Below are positions 24,886 to 32,010 of a stretch of DNA of 40,225 nucleotides, in pieces. Each line of letters opens with the position of its first letter. Position 1 is the first letter of the stretch. The notes beneath the pieces were generated by a model that was not told the origin of the DNA, did not search any database, and worked only from the letters and a program-made list of their open reading frames with translations. Source of the DNA: Candidatus Calditenuaceae archaeon (GTDB taxonomy: Archaea > Thermoproteota > Nitrososphaeria_A > Caldarchaeales > Calditenuaceae); assembly GCA_025058225.1 (NCBI GenBank), contig JANXEE010000017.1, positions 66,084 through 106,308 of the forward strand, written 5' to 3'. A program made the position numbers and the translations under genes.

Positions 24886-25136
24886 CTCCTTCAGTCCGCC
24901 GTGCCGTCCCTCCTAAAATACGTGGGACCGATTCCCCAGGGACTCGGCGCCGCAGCCATCGATGGATCGCCAGTCAAACCCGCAAACGGCTGAGGTCGTA
25001 GCGCCCTCGCTCGCTCTGCTCGACGCGGTAGAGGAGGGCATAGCAGTCGTGGACGATGTGACTTCCTTTGGGGAGGCGGTGACGTGATGGCGTAGAGTCA
25101 GCGCTCAAGGCCGCACCTTGACGGGGGTCGTAGTAT
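24886..25136. other. Intergenic stretch upstream of rps8, no gene recognised
   Basis: I found no convincing protein or RNA gene in these 251 bases. They contain the rps8 promoter region at the left end. A 41-codon open frame (24962-25087, plus) and a longer minus frame (24974-25210) exist but have no family similarity, no ribosome binding site, and the second runs through tRNA-like sequence. A structured RNA cannot be ruled out by eye. Confidence 0.4.
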
Positions 25137-25184
25137 GGGTGGGGCTGGGACTTGAACCCACGAACCCCGGCGGGACGACCGCGG
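25137..25184 (-). tRNA. 3' half of a class II tRNA (orphan or split; no 5' half seen)
   Basis: On the minus strand a T-arm is plain: GTGGG, loop TTCAAGT, CCCAG (25161-25145), with one G-G mismatch at the outer pair. Before it is a variable arm TCCCGCCGGGGTTC (25175-25162), nearly that of the neighbouring tRNA-Leu. After it are CCCCACC and C, in the place of the acceptor 3' strand. A matching 5' strand GGTGGGG with a D-arm is not found in the next 300 bases on that strand. The sequence upstream (GCGGCCGCCTCCGCGG) is GC-rich and self-complementary. It may be the 3' piece of a split tRNA, a tRNA with large introns, a pseudogene or an old attachment site. Confidence 0.5.
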
Positions 25185-25470
25185 AGGCGGCCGCATGTCT
25201 CAGTATTCACGGCAAGACCGTTTCGGCTGATATTGTTACATGTGAGCGTTACAGAACTTCTAGCGGATGGTCGCGTCTCTCTCGAGACGGCTCGGCATGT
25301 TGTATGCGAGTCTGTACCGAAGGTTTGGCGGCGAAGGGTTCACGTCCAGCGACGTGGCTGAGCTGCCGGGGTGGCGTTGCTGAGGCTGGGGAAGGCTGGT
25401 GCGGCCTACGTTCATGATAAAAGCTCCACATGCACCTGCTCCAAAAACAGGAGATGGCCCGAAAAATGTC
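25185..25470. other. Stretch between the tRNA 3' half and tRNA-Leu
   Basis: These 286 bases hold no protein-coding frame that I accept. They are flanked on both sides by the same tRNA 3'-end sequence in direct orientation (15 identical bases). GC-rich inverted segments such as GCGGCCGC are present, and the composition is mixed. It could hold introns, a structured RNA or the remains of an insertion; none is demonstrated. Confidence 0.35.
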
Positions 25471-25555
25471 TGCGGGGGGTGGGATTCGAACCCACGAACC
25501 CCTACGGGACAGGGCCCTGAGCCCTGCGCCTTTGACCAGGCTTGGCTACCCCCGC
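25471..25555 (-). tRNA. tRNA-Leu (CAG anticodon)
   Basis: Reading the minus strand, GCGGGGG pairs with CCCCCGC and the discriminator is A. The D-arm is GCC...GGC. The anticodon stem CAGGG/CCCTG closes a loop CTCAGGG with anticodon CAG. The variable arm TCCCGTAGGGGTTC has a small stem as expected for leucine tRNAs, and the T-arm is GTGGG TTCGAAT CCCAC. No intron is needed to fold it. The terminal CCA is not encoded. A TATA-like TAATAGG lies about 40 bases upstream. Confidence 0.95.
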
Positions 25556-25636
25556 GGTACCGTACTCGTCACCACATCCCCATGCCGTCCTATTAGCCTT
25601 AACCGGGTAGGCACCGGCAACGACGCATCAAGTCGA

Positions 25637-25852
25637 TCACTGGCGGAGGATCAGGAGGAGGTAGACCAGCAGCAGGGCGATCAGTAGGAGCGGCGAGGTA
25701 CCGACCGTCAGACCGTCGAGCCTAACGGTCACCAGAAGCAGCGGATGCACCTCCTCAATCCTGGGCAGGACCCTGGGAAGCACCGAGAGCAGGACCAGAG
25801 ATATCCCTATCACGGTCAGCAGGATGCCGGTCAGCAGGATCGGGTCCCTCAT
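25637..25852 (-). CDS. Small two-helix membrane protein (DUF131-like)
   Basis: A 71-residue protein with membrane helices at about residues 5-25 and 50-69. The stretch between (LLVTVRLDGLTVGTSP) resembles the archaeal DUF131/TIGR00304 pattern in which a short polar loop with a G-T/S-x motif precedes the second helix, but the match is loose. Function unknown. Its ATG at 25852 overlaps the phosphoribosyltransferase stop as ATGA, so the two are co-transcribed. Confidence 0.55.
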   Translation of the reverse strand: MRDPILLTGILLTVIGISLVLLSVLPRVLPRIEEVHPLLLVTVRLDGLTVGTSPLLLIALLLVYLLLILRQ

Positions 25853-26493
25853 GCCCTGATCGACCTGGAACGGGTCAGGAGCTCTCTCACCGTGTTGTCG
25901 TCGACCTGACTGAAGTCCTCGTAGAACTCTCCTACGGCCAGGAAGTCCTCAGAGACGTACAGGGCGACCAGCTCGTCAGCCTCCCTCGAGACCCTGCTCG
26001 CAGCCTCTGCGGACGCGACCGGTACGGCCACCACCAGCCTGCGGGGAGACCTGCTCCTCACGCACCTGCAGGCCGCGATCACCGTCGACCCGGTTGCGAT
26101 GCCGTCGTCCGTAAGTACAACCTCCTTGCCCTCGATCGGCAAAGGCCTCAGGCCTCCCCTGAGCTCCGAGGCCCTCCTTCTGAGCGTCTCCAGCTCGGAC
26201 CTCGCCCTCGCGGTGACGTACTCCGCATCAAGGCCGTAGAGCTCGAGCACCTCCTCCTCGACGTACACCTCTCCACCCTCGGCGACCGCACCCGCTGCGA
26301 GCTCCGGGTTCCCCGGAACTCCTATCTTCCTCACCATCACCAAGTCAAGCGGAGCGCCGAGGCCTTCCGCTATGACGTAACCGATCACGACCCCTCCACG
26401 CGGTATCGCCAGCACGGTGCTCTCTCCGCCCACCTTCGACTCGAGGGCGGTCAGCAACCTCCCCCCTGCGTCCCACCTATCCCTGAACCTCAT
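25849..26493 (-). CDS. Predicted phosphoribosyltransferase (COG1926 type)
   Basis: About 214 residues from the ATG at 26493. The PRPP-binding loop is VVLTDDGIATGSTVIAA, with the two acidic residues that hold PRPP and Mg. AIPRGGVVIGYVIAEGL and MVRKIGVPGNPELAAGAV are typical of the COG1926 group, which has no established substrate. TATA-like AAATATT sits about 30 bases before this start; the longer frame to 26514 would overlap it. Downstream is a coupled two-helix membrane protein. Confidence 0.82.
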   Translation of the reverse strand: MRFRDRWDAGGRLLTALESKVGGESTVLAIPRGGVVIGYVIAEGLGAPLDLVMVRKIGVPGNPELAAGAVAEGGEVYVEEEVLELYGLDAEYVTARARSELETLRRRASELRGGLRPLPIEGKEVVLTDDGIATGSTVIAACRCVRSRSPRRLVVAVPVASAEAASRVSREADELVALYVSEDFLAVGEFYEDFSQVDDNTVRELLTRSRSIRA

Positions 26494-26533
26494 CCAGATT
26501 AAGATCAGGCCCACGGAATATTTGTTTGACGTC

Positions 26534-26725
26534 CTAAGTGTGGAAGAGCTTCGTCTCCTCGGATATCTTGGTGGAGCTGAGGAGCTTCGCGACCGGTGGC
26601 CGCGGTTTCCTGACGACCGTGAAGCCGCAGTTCGGGCACTTGAGCTGTGCGGCCCTCGGACTTATATCGGCCTCGAAGAGCGACTTGCACTTCAGGCACT
26701 GATACGTCGTTCCCGGCCTAGACAA
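26534..26725 (-). CDS. rpoP: DNA-directed RNA polymerase subunit P (Rpo12)
   Basis: A 63-residue protein with a zinc ribbon C-x-x-C (YQCLKCK, residues 10-13) and C-x-x-C (KCPNCG, 30-33), followed by the Rpo12 signature RKPRPPVAKLL that contacts Rpo3 and Rpo2. It has about ten residues more than many homologues at the C-terminus. TTG start at 26725; a TATA element is centred 29 bases upstream and is shared with the divergent PduO gene. In many archaea rpoP follows rpl37ae; here it is alone. Confidence 0.85.
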   Translation of the reverse strand: MSRPGTTYQCLKCKSLFEADISPRAAQLKCPNCGFTVVRKPRPPVAKLLSSTKISEETKLFHT

Positions 26726-26748
26726 CCCGCTGCGTACTGGAGAGGCCC

Positions 26749-26759
26749 GTTAATATAAC
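26749..26759. promoter_or_regulatory. Shared bidirectional TATA element for rpo12 and PduO gene
   Basis: GTTAATATAAC reads GTTATATTAAC on the other strand, so a TATA-like element is present in both directions. Its centre is 27 bases before the PduO start at 26781 and 29 bases before the Rpo12 start at 26725. Both genes would be leaderless. Confidence 0.6.
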
Positions 26760-26780
26760 CATGACAGAGAAGGCCCTGAG

Positions 26781-27341
26781 TTGTCGGCGAGGCCCTACGG
26801 GACCGGAGACGACGGAAGCACCTGGCTGCTGGAGGGGAGACGCGTACGGAAGTACGACCTGAGGGTGATCTGCTGCGGAGAAGTCGATGAGCTCAACTCG
26901 CTCCTCGGAGTATGCAGGGCGTTCGTCAGGGAGAGTCACGCCGAAATCGACGAGCTCCTGAGAGGGGTTCAGTCGGTTCTCTTCACGGTCGGAGCGGAGC
27001 TCGCTGCAGAGGACCCGAAGTCCCTGGGGATAAACGTCGTCACCGAAGCGGACGTGAAGGCGTTGGAGAGGGCCCTCGACTCTTACCTGGACATGCTGGA
27101 GCCGCTGAAACACTTCATCTATCCTTCAGGATCGGTTGCCGGGTCGCTGCTGCATCTGGCCAGATCGGTGACCAGGAGGGCCGAACGCCACATCGTCATG
27201 CTCTCCGACCGTGAGCGGATCAATCCCCAGATAATCAGGTACCTCAACAGGCTATCGACTCTGCTGTTCCACCTCGCGAGGTTCGTGAACGTTAGGGATG
27301 GCAGGCGCGAGGACGTCTGGCTGGGAAGGGGTTACGGCTGA
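26781..27341 (+). CDS. pduO: PduO-type cob(I)alamin adenosyltransferase
   Basis: A 186-residue enzyme with the ATP-site motif GTGDDGSTWLL near the start, a helical bundle with EVDELNSLLG, and the C-terminal FIYPSGSVAGSLLHLARSVTRRAER that contains the cobalamin and ATP-binding Arg residues. It makes adenosylcobalamin from ATP and cob(I)alamin. The start is a TTG immediately downstream of the promoter. The 3' end overlaps the DUF3786 gene by ten bases. No other corrinoid gene is next to it. Confidence 0.9.
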   Translation: MSARPYGTGDDGSTWLLEGRRVRKYDLRVICCGEVDELNSLLGVCRAFVRESHAEIDELLRGVQSVLFTVGAELAAEDPKSLGINVVTEADVKALERALDSYLDMLEPLKHFIYPSGSVAGSLLHLARSVTRRAERHIVMLSDRERINPQIIRYLNRLSTLLFHLARFVNVRDGRREDVWLGRGYG

Positions 27342-27970
27342 GTCACGGGGCTGCGCCTCCTCGGACGCCTCGTACCTCTCAGCCTCTTGACGAGGAACTC
27401 CGCCGCGCTCACGGCGTCCTTCCCGTCCCATATCTTGACGCTGTGGGCAGAGAACATGATGTTGGCTGAGGGCTTTCTGAGGGCCCTCTCGTCACCGGGC
27501 CAGAGCTGAACCAGCGCGAAGAGCTTCGGTAGGAACCTGAAGCTGAAGGCGACACCTCCCAACTTCTCCGACGTGCCTCCGATCTGCTTCGATGCGGACT
27601 CGAAGAGCTGTCTGTTGTATCCGAAGTGTTCCAGGAAAGGCCTCATCACCCTCCTGACGAAGTCACCGTGATGCTGCGCCGCACCTGCGAACCTGTCGAT
27701 CCCTATCCAGCCCTTCTCCTGTTCGGTGGAGCACTGGAAGATCAGGTACTTCAGCACGAGTCTCGTGAGTCCAGCGTCGGCCTGGTCCTCGGTCACCACC
27801 TCCTCAGCGACTCCGCGGTCCAAGTGGATGCAGTAGGACAGGTCCAAGACGTTGACGAGGTACCTCGCGCCGGCCCCTTCCTTCGGCGGGAGGAACGCGA
27901 CCTCGCACCTCTTCGCGACCTCTTTATGGTCCTTGCCTCTCAACCGCTCTAAGGCTTCCTGAACCTCCAA
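27332..27970 (-). CDS. DUF3786 family protein
   Basis: A 212-residue protein that follows the DUF3786 layout: an N-terminal helix with EALERLRGKDHKEVAKR, a middle YLIFQCSTEQEKGWIGIDRFAG segment, and the C-terminal VQLWPGDERALRKPSANIMF motif. The family is common near corrinoid-dependent enzymes in anaerobes and has no known activity. The convergent PduO neighbour agrees with a cobalamin link. A basic, arginine-rich tail ends the protein. TATA not clear. Confidence 0.75.
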   Translation of the reverse strand: MEVQEALERLRGKDHKEVAKRCEVAFLPPKEGAGARYLVNVLDLSYCIHLDRGVAEEVVTEDQADAGLTRLVLKYLIFQCSTEQEKGWIGIDRFAGAAQHHGDFVRRVMRPFLEHFGYNRQLFESASKQIGGTSEKLGGVAFSFRFLPKLFALVQLWPGDERALRKPSANIMFSAHSVKIWDGKDAVSAAEFLVKRLRGTRRPRRRSPVTQP

Positions 27971-28017
27971 CCCATTTGAACGCCAAATTCAACGGAAATA
28001 AGCCTAACAGGGGTTGC

Positions 28018-28458
28018 TCATACTTGCGTACTACGGAGGCATTCCTTCGGTGATACCACGTTCACGGGCATCTTCCCCCGATAGAGTTTCCTCCACGTGA
28101 CGTACCTCCTGATCTCGTGGTGAGACGCGACGGTCATCGCGATCAGCGCACCGTTGTGGTCGAGGCCCTTCAGCACGTAAGGCATCAGCTCCTCCATCAG
28201 CTCCTCCCATGAACCCGGAGGTCTGGGGAAGAGGACGACGTGCTCCTCGCTCCTCAGGTACGCGGCGTAGAGCTCCCGAGCCTCACGTTCACCGACAGCG
28301 TCCGCGACCGACCCGATGAGGTTCAAGAGGTCGTAAACGGTCACGGCCTTCACCTCGCCCTTGAGGGACTGGAGGTAGAGCTCGTTGTCACGGTACCTCG
28401 GATCTGACTCGACGGCCAGGTGATGGAGCGTCAACACGTCTGATCCGACGGCGTCCAA
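28018..28458 (-). CDS. PIN-domain toxin (VapC-like)
   Basis: A 146-residue protein with a PIN-like fold. An Asp lies at residue 2, Glu at 26 region (DNELYLQSL), and the C-terminal half GLDHNGALIAMTVASHH with YVTWRKLYRGKMPVNVVSPKE matches the last strands of PIN domains (compare ALIAAT...IVTWN...VLTPEEF). The TTG start is directly after the stop of the ribbon-helix-helix gene, so translation is coupled. A ribonuclease toxin is inferred; the first acidic residue lies unusually near the N-terminus. Confidence 0.65.
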   Translation of the reverse strand: MDAVGSDVLTLHHLAVESDPRYRDNELYLQSLKGEVKAVTVYDLLNLIGSVADAVGEREARELYAAYLRSEEHVVLFPRPPGSWEELMEELMPYVLKGLDHNGALIAMTVASHHEIRRYVTWRKLYRGKMPVNVVSPKECLRSTQV

Positions 28459-28716
28459 CTAGAACTCGACCTCCACCTCCCTCTTAGGCTTGAAGACCAT
28501 GTCCGACGGCGACCCGGACCTCGCCAGCCTTCCGCCCAGATAGAGCGACGTGAGCTTCCCCTCCGGCGATGTCCTGGAGTACCTCAACACGAGATATCTC
28601 AGCGCGTCGTTGACCGCGTCGCTCCTGTTCTTGAAGAGCCCCTCGGCGCAGAGCTCGTCGACCCTCCTTAACAGCGATGCGCTCACCCTGACCTGCAGCA
28701 GGACCGTATCTGTCAT
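28459..28716 (-). CDS. Ribbon-helix-helix antitoxin
   Basis: About 85 residues from the ATG at 28716. LLQVRVSASLLRRVDEL is the beta-strand and first helix of an RHH DNA-binding domain, and FKNRSDAVNDALRYLVLRY is its second helix. The tail (KLTSLYLGGRLARSG to the end) would wrap the PIN toxin. A TATA-like ATATTATATAC lies about 40 bases upstream, so a short leader is likely; the TTG at 28737 would be too close to it. It forms an operon with the PIN toxin gene. Confidence 0.8.
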   Translation of the reverse strand: MTDTVLLQVRVSASLLRRVDELCAEGLFKNRSDAVNDALRYLVLRYSRTSPEGKLTSLYLGGRLARSGSPSDMVFKPKREVEVEF

Positions 28717-28823
28717 TTCTCTTCTTGAATACTTCAAATCGCATTCGCGTATATAATATTGTTCCGGTACCTGTACTCGTTACGAGCCGAAAATCATATT
28801 CCCTGGGCGAGATCCGTTGAGGC

Positions 28824-29063
28824 ATGGCGAGGCTCGTGGTTCACACCGGCAAGAGGCCCTACAGGCACGTAACGGAGAAGGGTGACGAAGTGTGGATCTG
28901 CATGTGTGGACTCTCCGAGACGTATCCGCTCTGCTCCGGCAAGCACAGGGTCGTGGCGAGGGAGTCAGATAACGAGCACCTGATGTACGACCAGCGAGGT
29001 GAGCCGATCGGTCAGGCTACAGGCATTCAACCCGAAGTACTGGTCAAGCTCAGGAGGGTCTAG
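28824..29063 (+). CDS. CDGSH-type iron-sulfur protein
   Basis: A 79-residue protein. The cluster motif is C26-x-C28, S31, P35, C37 and H41 (CMCGLSETYPLCSGKH), with exactly the CDGSH spacing, so a 3Cys-1His 2Fe-2S cluster is expected. The Asp after the third cysteine is replaced by Ser (CSGKH). The ATG at 28824 follows a TATA-like TCATATTCC. Its stop overlaps the convergent topoisomerase stop by about four bases. CDGSH proteins carry electrons or clusters; the partner is unknown. Confidence 0.88.
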   Translation: MARLVVHTGKRPYRHVTEKGDEVWICMCGLSETYPLCSGKHRVVARESDNEHLMYDQRGEPIGQATGIQPEVLVKLRRV

Positions 29064-30835
29064 CGCGGAGCGCCCTGTAGTCTACTCCCCCTTCGCCTAG
29101 TTGGAGGATGGGCTGAGGAGCTGCTGATGGTCCCCACAAGCTCGCCAGCGACCGAGTCCCATGAGGAAGCCAGCTTCGAGAGCAGCTCCTCATAGCGGGT
29201 AACGGTCTCCTCAAGCAGAGCCCTCCAGTCGCTACCGTTTCTCTCGACCTGAGACATCATCTCCTCAACGTGCCTTCTGGTCAGCGGTGAGACAAGCCTC
29301 TCGTCAACGCGCTGTAGCACCGAGATCAGCGACCTGCCCAGCTCGGTCGACCTGAGGCTTTTGCCGACCCTCGCGACGTACCCTCTATCGACGATCAGCG
29401 ACGGGAAGGAGGCCCTCGTTGCGTCGGTGCCGATCCCGCTCCGCTCCATCAGCGCGATGAGCTCAGACTCGCTCATCCTAGGAGGAGGAGAGGTCTCGCC
29501 CCTGTTCAGCTTCAGGTCGACCACCTGGAGCCTCTCTCCGGTAGTGAGCCTCGGTATCGGATGATCCGTCATCCTTTGGTAGACGTAGACGTCCAGGAAA
29601 CCCCTACGCGTCACGCTCCTCCCTGAAGCCGAGAGCTCGATCCCAGACAGCTCCAAGAGGGCCTCCTGATTCAGGACGGCAGCGTCCTCGAGGAAGGCGT
29701 TCGCGACGAACCTCCTAGCGACGTACTCCCATATCGCGCCCAAGAGTCCTCCCGACCTGTAGGGCTTGATCGGGTAGATGGGCGGGTGAGCGCCGTCGTC
29801 GAGTCTTCCCTGTCTAGGTCGAGCGGAGCTCAATAGCCTCTGGCCCTCCAGCAACCCCGACTTCAGGACCGCCATGAGGGGCCTCCGGTAGTCGAACCCC
29901 CTCGGATACCGGTTGGTGTCGGTCCTGGGATAGGAGATGTAGCCCTCCGAGTAGAGCCTCTCCATGGCGTTGAGCACCTCGTTGGCGCTCCTGCCTGTTA
30001 TCCTCACCAGGTCCCTGAGGGCGTCATCGGTCCTCAGCGGCGTCGGCCTCTGTACGATCGATGTGTCCTCCGAGTAGCGCTTCACAGCCGCCTCCTCGGA
30101 GCCTCTCGCCCGCATGTGGGCCTCCTTGGCCGCGTTCTCTTCCCAAAACCTCTGAGAGCTGGCCTTGATCGTCTCGCCAGACCGCGTCCTCAGCGTCGCT
30201 TCGATGTACCAGAAGGGCCTCGGCCTAAAGGACTCGACCTCCAGGTCTCTCCGGACGACGAAATAGAGCGTCGGCGTCTGGCAGGACCCCCAGCTGATCA
30301 CGCCTCTGTGTCCGAGCTTTCTGGCCCTTAAGGTCAGGAAACGCGTGTACGCGGCACCCGTCAGCAGGTCGAACGTCCTCCTGAACTCGGCCTTGTGGAC
30401 CCAGTTCCACCTGAGCTCCGGCTCCAGGTTTCTCCAGGCCGTCAGCAGGTCTTCCCGCTCCACGGAGTTGAACCTCATCCTGTAGTAGGTGCTCCTCTCA
30501 CCCCTGACGCCCCTGTAGATGGCCAGTATCTCGCTGCCGATTAGCTCGCCCTCGTGGTCGTTGTCGGTCGCGATGATTAGCGGTGCGTGCTTCCTGAACA
30601 GATCTGACAAAGCGCTGTAGGACTCGTGGTCCCTGACCACATACCTGAACCTCCTAACCCTGATGAGCTCTAGGGGGTCGACTCTGCTCCAGATGCGGTA
30701 CTCCACTGGGAGGTCGGCGTCGAGCACGTGTCCCCTGACGCTGGCGACGACTACGTTCTCTCCGATGGAGGAGAGGGCTGCGTGTATCGCCCTTGCGACC
30801 GACGGTTTCTCTGCGACGACTATACCCTCCCTCAT
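29060..30835 (-). CDS. topA: Type IA DNA topoisomerase (topoisomerase III-like)
   Basis: A 591-residue enzyme. The Toprim acidic cluster is D91-x-D93 with E95 and E97 (TDNDHEGE), and the catalytic tyrosine is Tyr302 in GYISYPRTDTNRY. The segment SWGSCQTPTLYFVV resembles topoisomerase III and archaeal TopA (SYGSCQ.PTL) rather than bacterial TopA (GRVQTP). No zinc ribbon is present at the C-terminus. It relaxes negative supercoils or decatenates. The upstream XPF gene ends two bases before this ATG, so they are likely co-transcribed. Confidence 0.9.
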   Translation of the reverse strand: MREGIVVAEKPSVARAIHAALSSIGENVVVASVRGHVLDADLPVEYRIWSRVDPLELIRVRRFRYVVRDHESYSALSDLFRKHAPLIIATDNDHEGELIGSEILAIYRGVRGERSTYYRMRFNSVEREDLLTAWRNLEPELRWNWVHKAEFRRTFDLLTGAAYTRFLTLRARKLGHRGVISWGSCQTPTLYFVVRRDLEVESFRPRPFWYIEATLRTRSGETIKASSQRFWEENAAKEAHMRARGSEEAAVKRYSEDTSIVQRPTPLRTDDALRDLVRITGRSANEVLNAMERLYSEGYISYPRTDTNRYPRGFDYRRPLMAVLKSGLLEGQRLLSSARPRQGRLDDGAHPPIYPIKPYRSGGLLGAIWEYVARRFVANAFLEDAAVLNQEALLELSGIELSASGRSVTRRGFLDVYVYQRMTDHPIPRLTTGERLQVVDLKLNRGETSPPPRMSESELIALMERSGIGTDATRASFPSLIVDRGYVARVGKSLRSTELGRSLISVLQRVDERLVSPLTRRHVEEMMSQVERNGSDWRALLEETVTRYEELLSKLASSWDSVAGELVGTISSSSAHPPTRRRGSRLQGAPR

Positions 30836-30836
30836 C

Positions 30837-31523
30837 TCAGCTTCCTATCTTGAAGCTGGCGTTGACCGTCTCGTATATCGTCCTCACCATGGTAGCAGGC
30901 ATCCTCCTCCCTCCCACCTTGACCTCCTTCAGCCTCGACTCGACGACGGGGAACGGATTCGATCTGACGAAGCAGAACAGGTCGCCGAGGGTACCGAAGT
31001 GGTTCAGCAGAGCTAGGGCGGTCTTGTGGCCGCAGACTCCTTCCAGCGCGTAGAGCGCCCTCTCCGGTGGGCTCATGTCGCGACGCGCCACCCTGAGCGG
31101 GTACTCTCTCGGCTCAGGAGGCGTACCGAGCCTCTTGTCCTTCCAGAGGATGTAGGTGACCGTAGCGCTGGAGTCGGGGACCGGTAAGATAGGCACGTCC
31201 ATGTCGAGGACGATCTTGTCGATCATGGCCAGCACGGCAGTCTCGTTCCATCCCGTTCTCCTGTAACCCACGATGTTGCCTTCAAGGAGTATCAGCTTCG
31301 GCCCCTCGTGCTGCCTCATCCTCTCCAGTTGATCCCAGAGCCTTCCCTTGAGGCTGTTCAGGAAGTCGAAGACCCTCTTGCGTTCTATCAGGACGCTCCC
31401 CTGTGATCCGCGTATGAAGTAATCGCCCGCCTCCAGCGGTTTCACGGCCACCTCCGCCCTCTTCCTGAGGGCCTCGTGGATCTCAGGTGCCTCAGCGGCC
31501 TCGTTGCTGTCGATCACGATCAT
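30837..31523 (-). CDS. xpf: XPF/Mus81-type structure-specific endonuclease (archaeal short XPF)
   Basis: A 228-residue protein with the ERCC4 nuclease core: VIDSNE at the start, GDYFI near 33, and ERK-x-x-x-D (E47-R48-K49 ... D53, in IERKRVFDF). A helix-hairpin-helix pair follows (ALEGVCGHKTALALLNHFGTLG). The archaeal XPF cleaves flapped and branched DNA. I see no clear PIP-box for PCNA binding at the C-terminus. Start ATG 31523 with an AT-rich TTAATCC about 27 bases upstream. Followed without gap by topA. Confidence 0.92.
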   Translation of the reverse strand: MIVIDSNEAAEAPEIHEALRKRAEVAVKPLEAGDYFIRGSQGSVLIERKRVFDFLNSLKGRLWDQLERMRQHEGPKLILLEGNIVGYRRTGWNETAVLAMIDKIVLDMDVPILPVPDSSATVTYILWKDKRLGTPPEPREYPLRVARRDMSPPERALYALEGVCGHKTALALLNHFGTLGDLFCFVRSNPFPVVESRLKEVKVGGRRMPATMVRTIYETVNASFKIGS

Positions 31524-31548
31524 CCGCGCTCCGTTTACCGGGAGAGGA

Positions 31549-31971
31549 TTAATGCTTAACCCGTCTGGGCTGGCGACGCGCTCGCTTGATCTCGACTATT
31601 CTCATGAGTGGGTAGTTGAGCTCCCTCACGAAATCGAGCTCGCCGATCACATCCGCTGACCCGTACCTAACCCTGACCCTCGCGTAGATGTCCGACGGTC
31701 CTATCTCACCGTACGAGTACGGACCTTCGCGTCTGTAGCGCCGCGGCCTCCTGAGCCTGACCTCGACCTCGACCCTGAAGGGCTGGGAGAGGACCGCAGA
31801 CGCCACGCCCTCGGCCAGCTCCTCCAGTCCCCGCCTCGTGGCCGGGGCCGGAAGTCCAACCAGTGAGTGATAGATCGTCGCCAGCGCTATGCCGACCTCG
31901 AACGCCGCCCTCTCGCGGTCCGTGACCTCGCTCGAGAAGCGTGATGCCGCCGGGTCCCGCTCGGACTTCAT
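31549..31971 (-). CDS. mptD: Dihydroneopterin aldolase, archaeal MptD family
   Basis: A protein of about 140 residues from the ATG at 31971. TDRERAAFEVGIALATIYHSLVG is the diagnostic opening of the archaeal MptD family; EELAEGVASAVLSQPFRVEVEVRL follows. MptD cleaves 7,8-dihydroneopterin in tetrahydromethanopterin or archaeal folate synthesis. TATA-like CTTTAACG is about 26 bases before this ATG; the frame from TTG 31980 would add three residues. No other pterin gene is next to it. Confidence 0.82.
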   Translation of the reverse strand: MKSERDPAASRFSSEVTDRERAAFEVGIALATIYHSLVGLPAPATRRGLEELAEGVASAVLSQPFRVEVEVRLRRPRRYRREGPYSYGEIGPSDIYARVRVRYGSADVIGELDFVRELNYPLMRIVEIKRARRQPRRVKH

Positions 31972-32010
31972 AAACCGCAAAAAGGAGTCTTTTGCGTTAA
32001 AGGTAACTCC

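Noticed and set aside
24962-25087. A 41-codon plus-strand frame
   Set aside because: No promoter, no ribosome site, no recognisable domain; length is within chance for GC-rich DNA.
24974-25210. A 78-codon minus-strand frame upstream of rps8
   Set aside because: It runs through the T-arm and variable arm of the tRNA half, has no ribosome binding site and no family resemblance.
25311-25420. Possible RNase P or SRP RNA around the GC-rich segment near tRNA-Leu
   Set aside because: I could not find the conserved core motifs of either RNA by eye; a covariance model search would decide.
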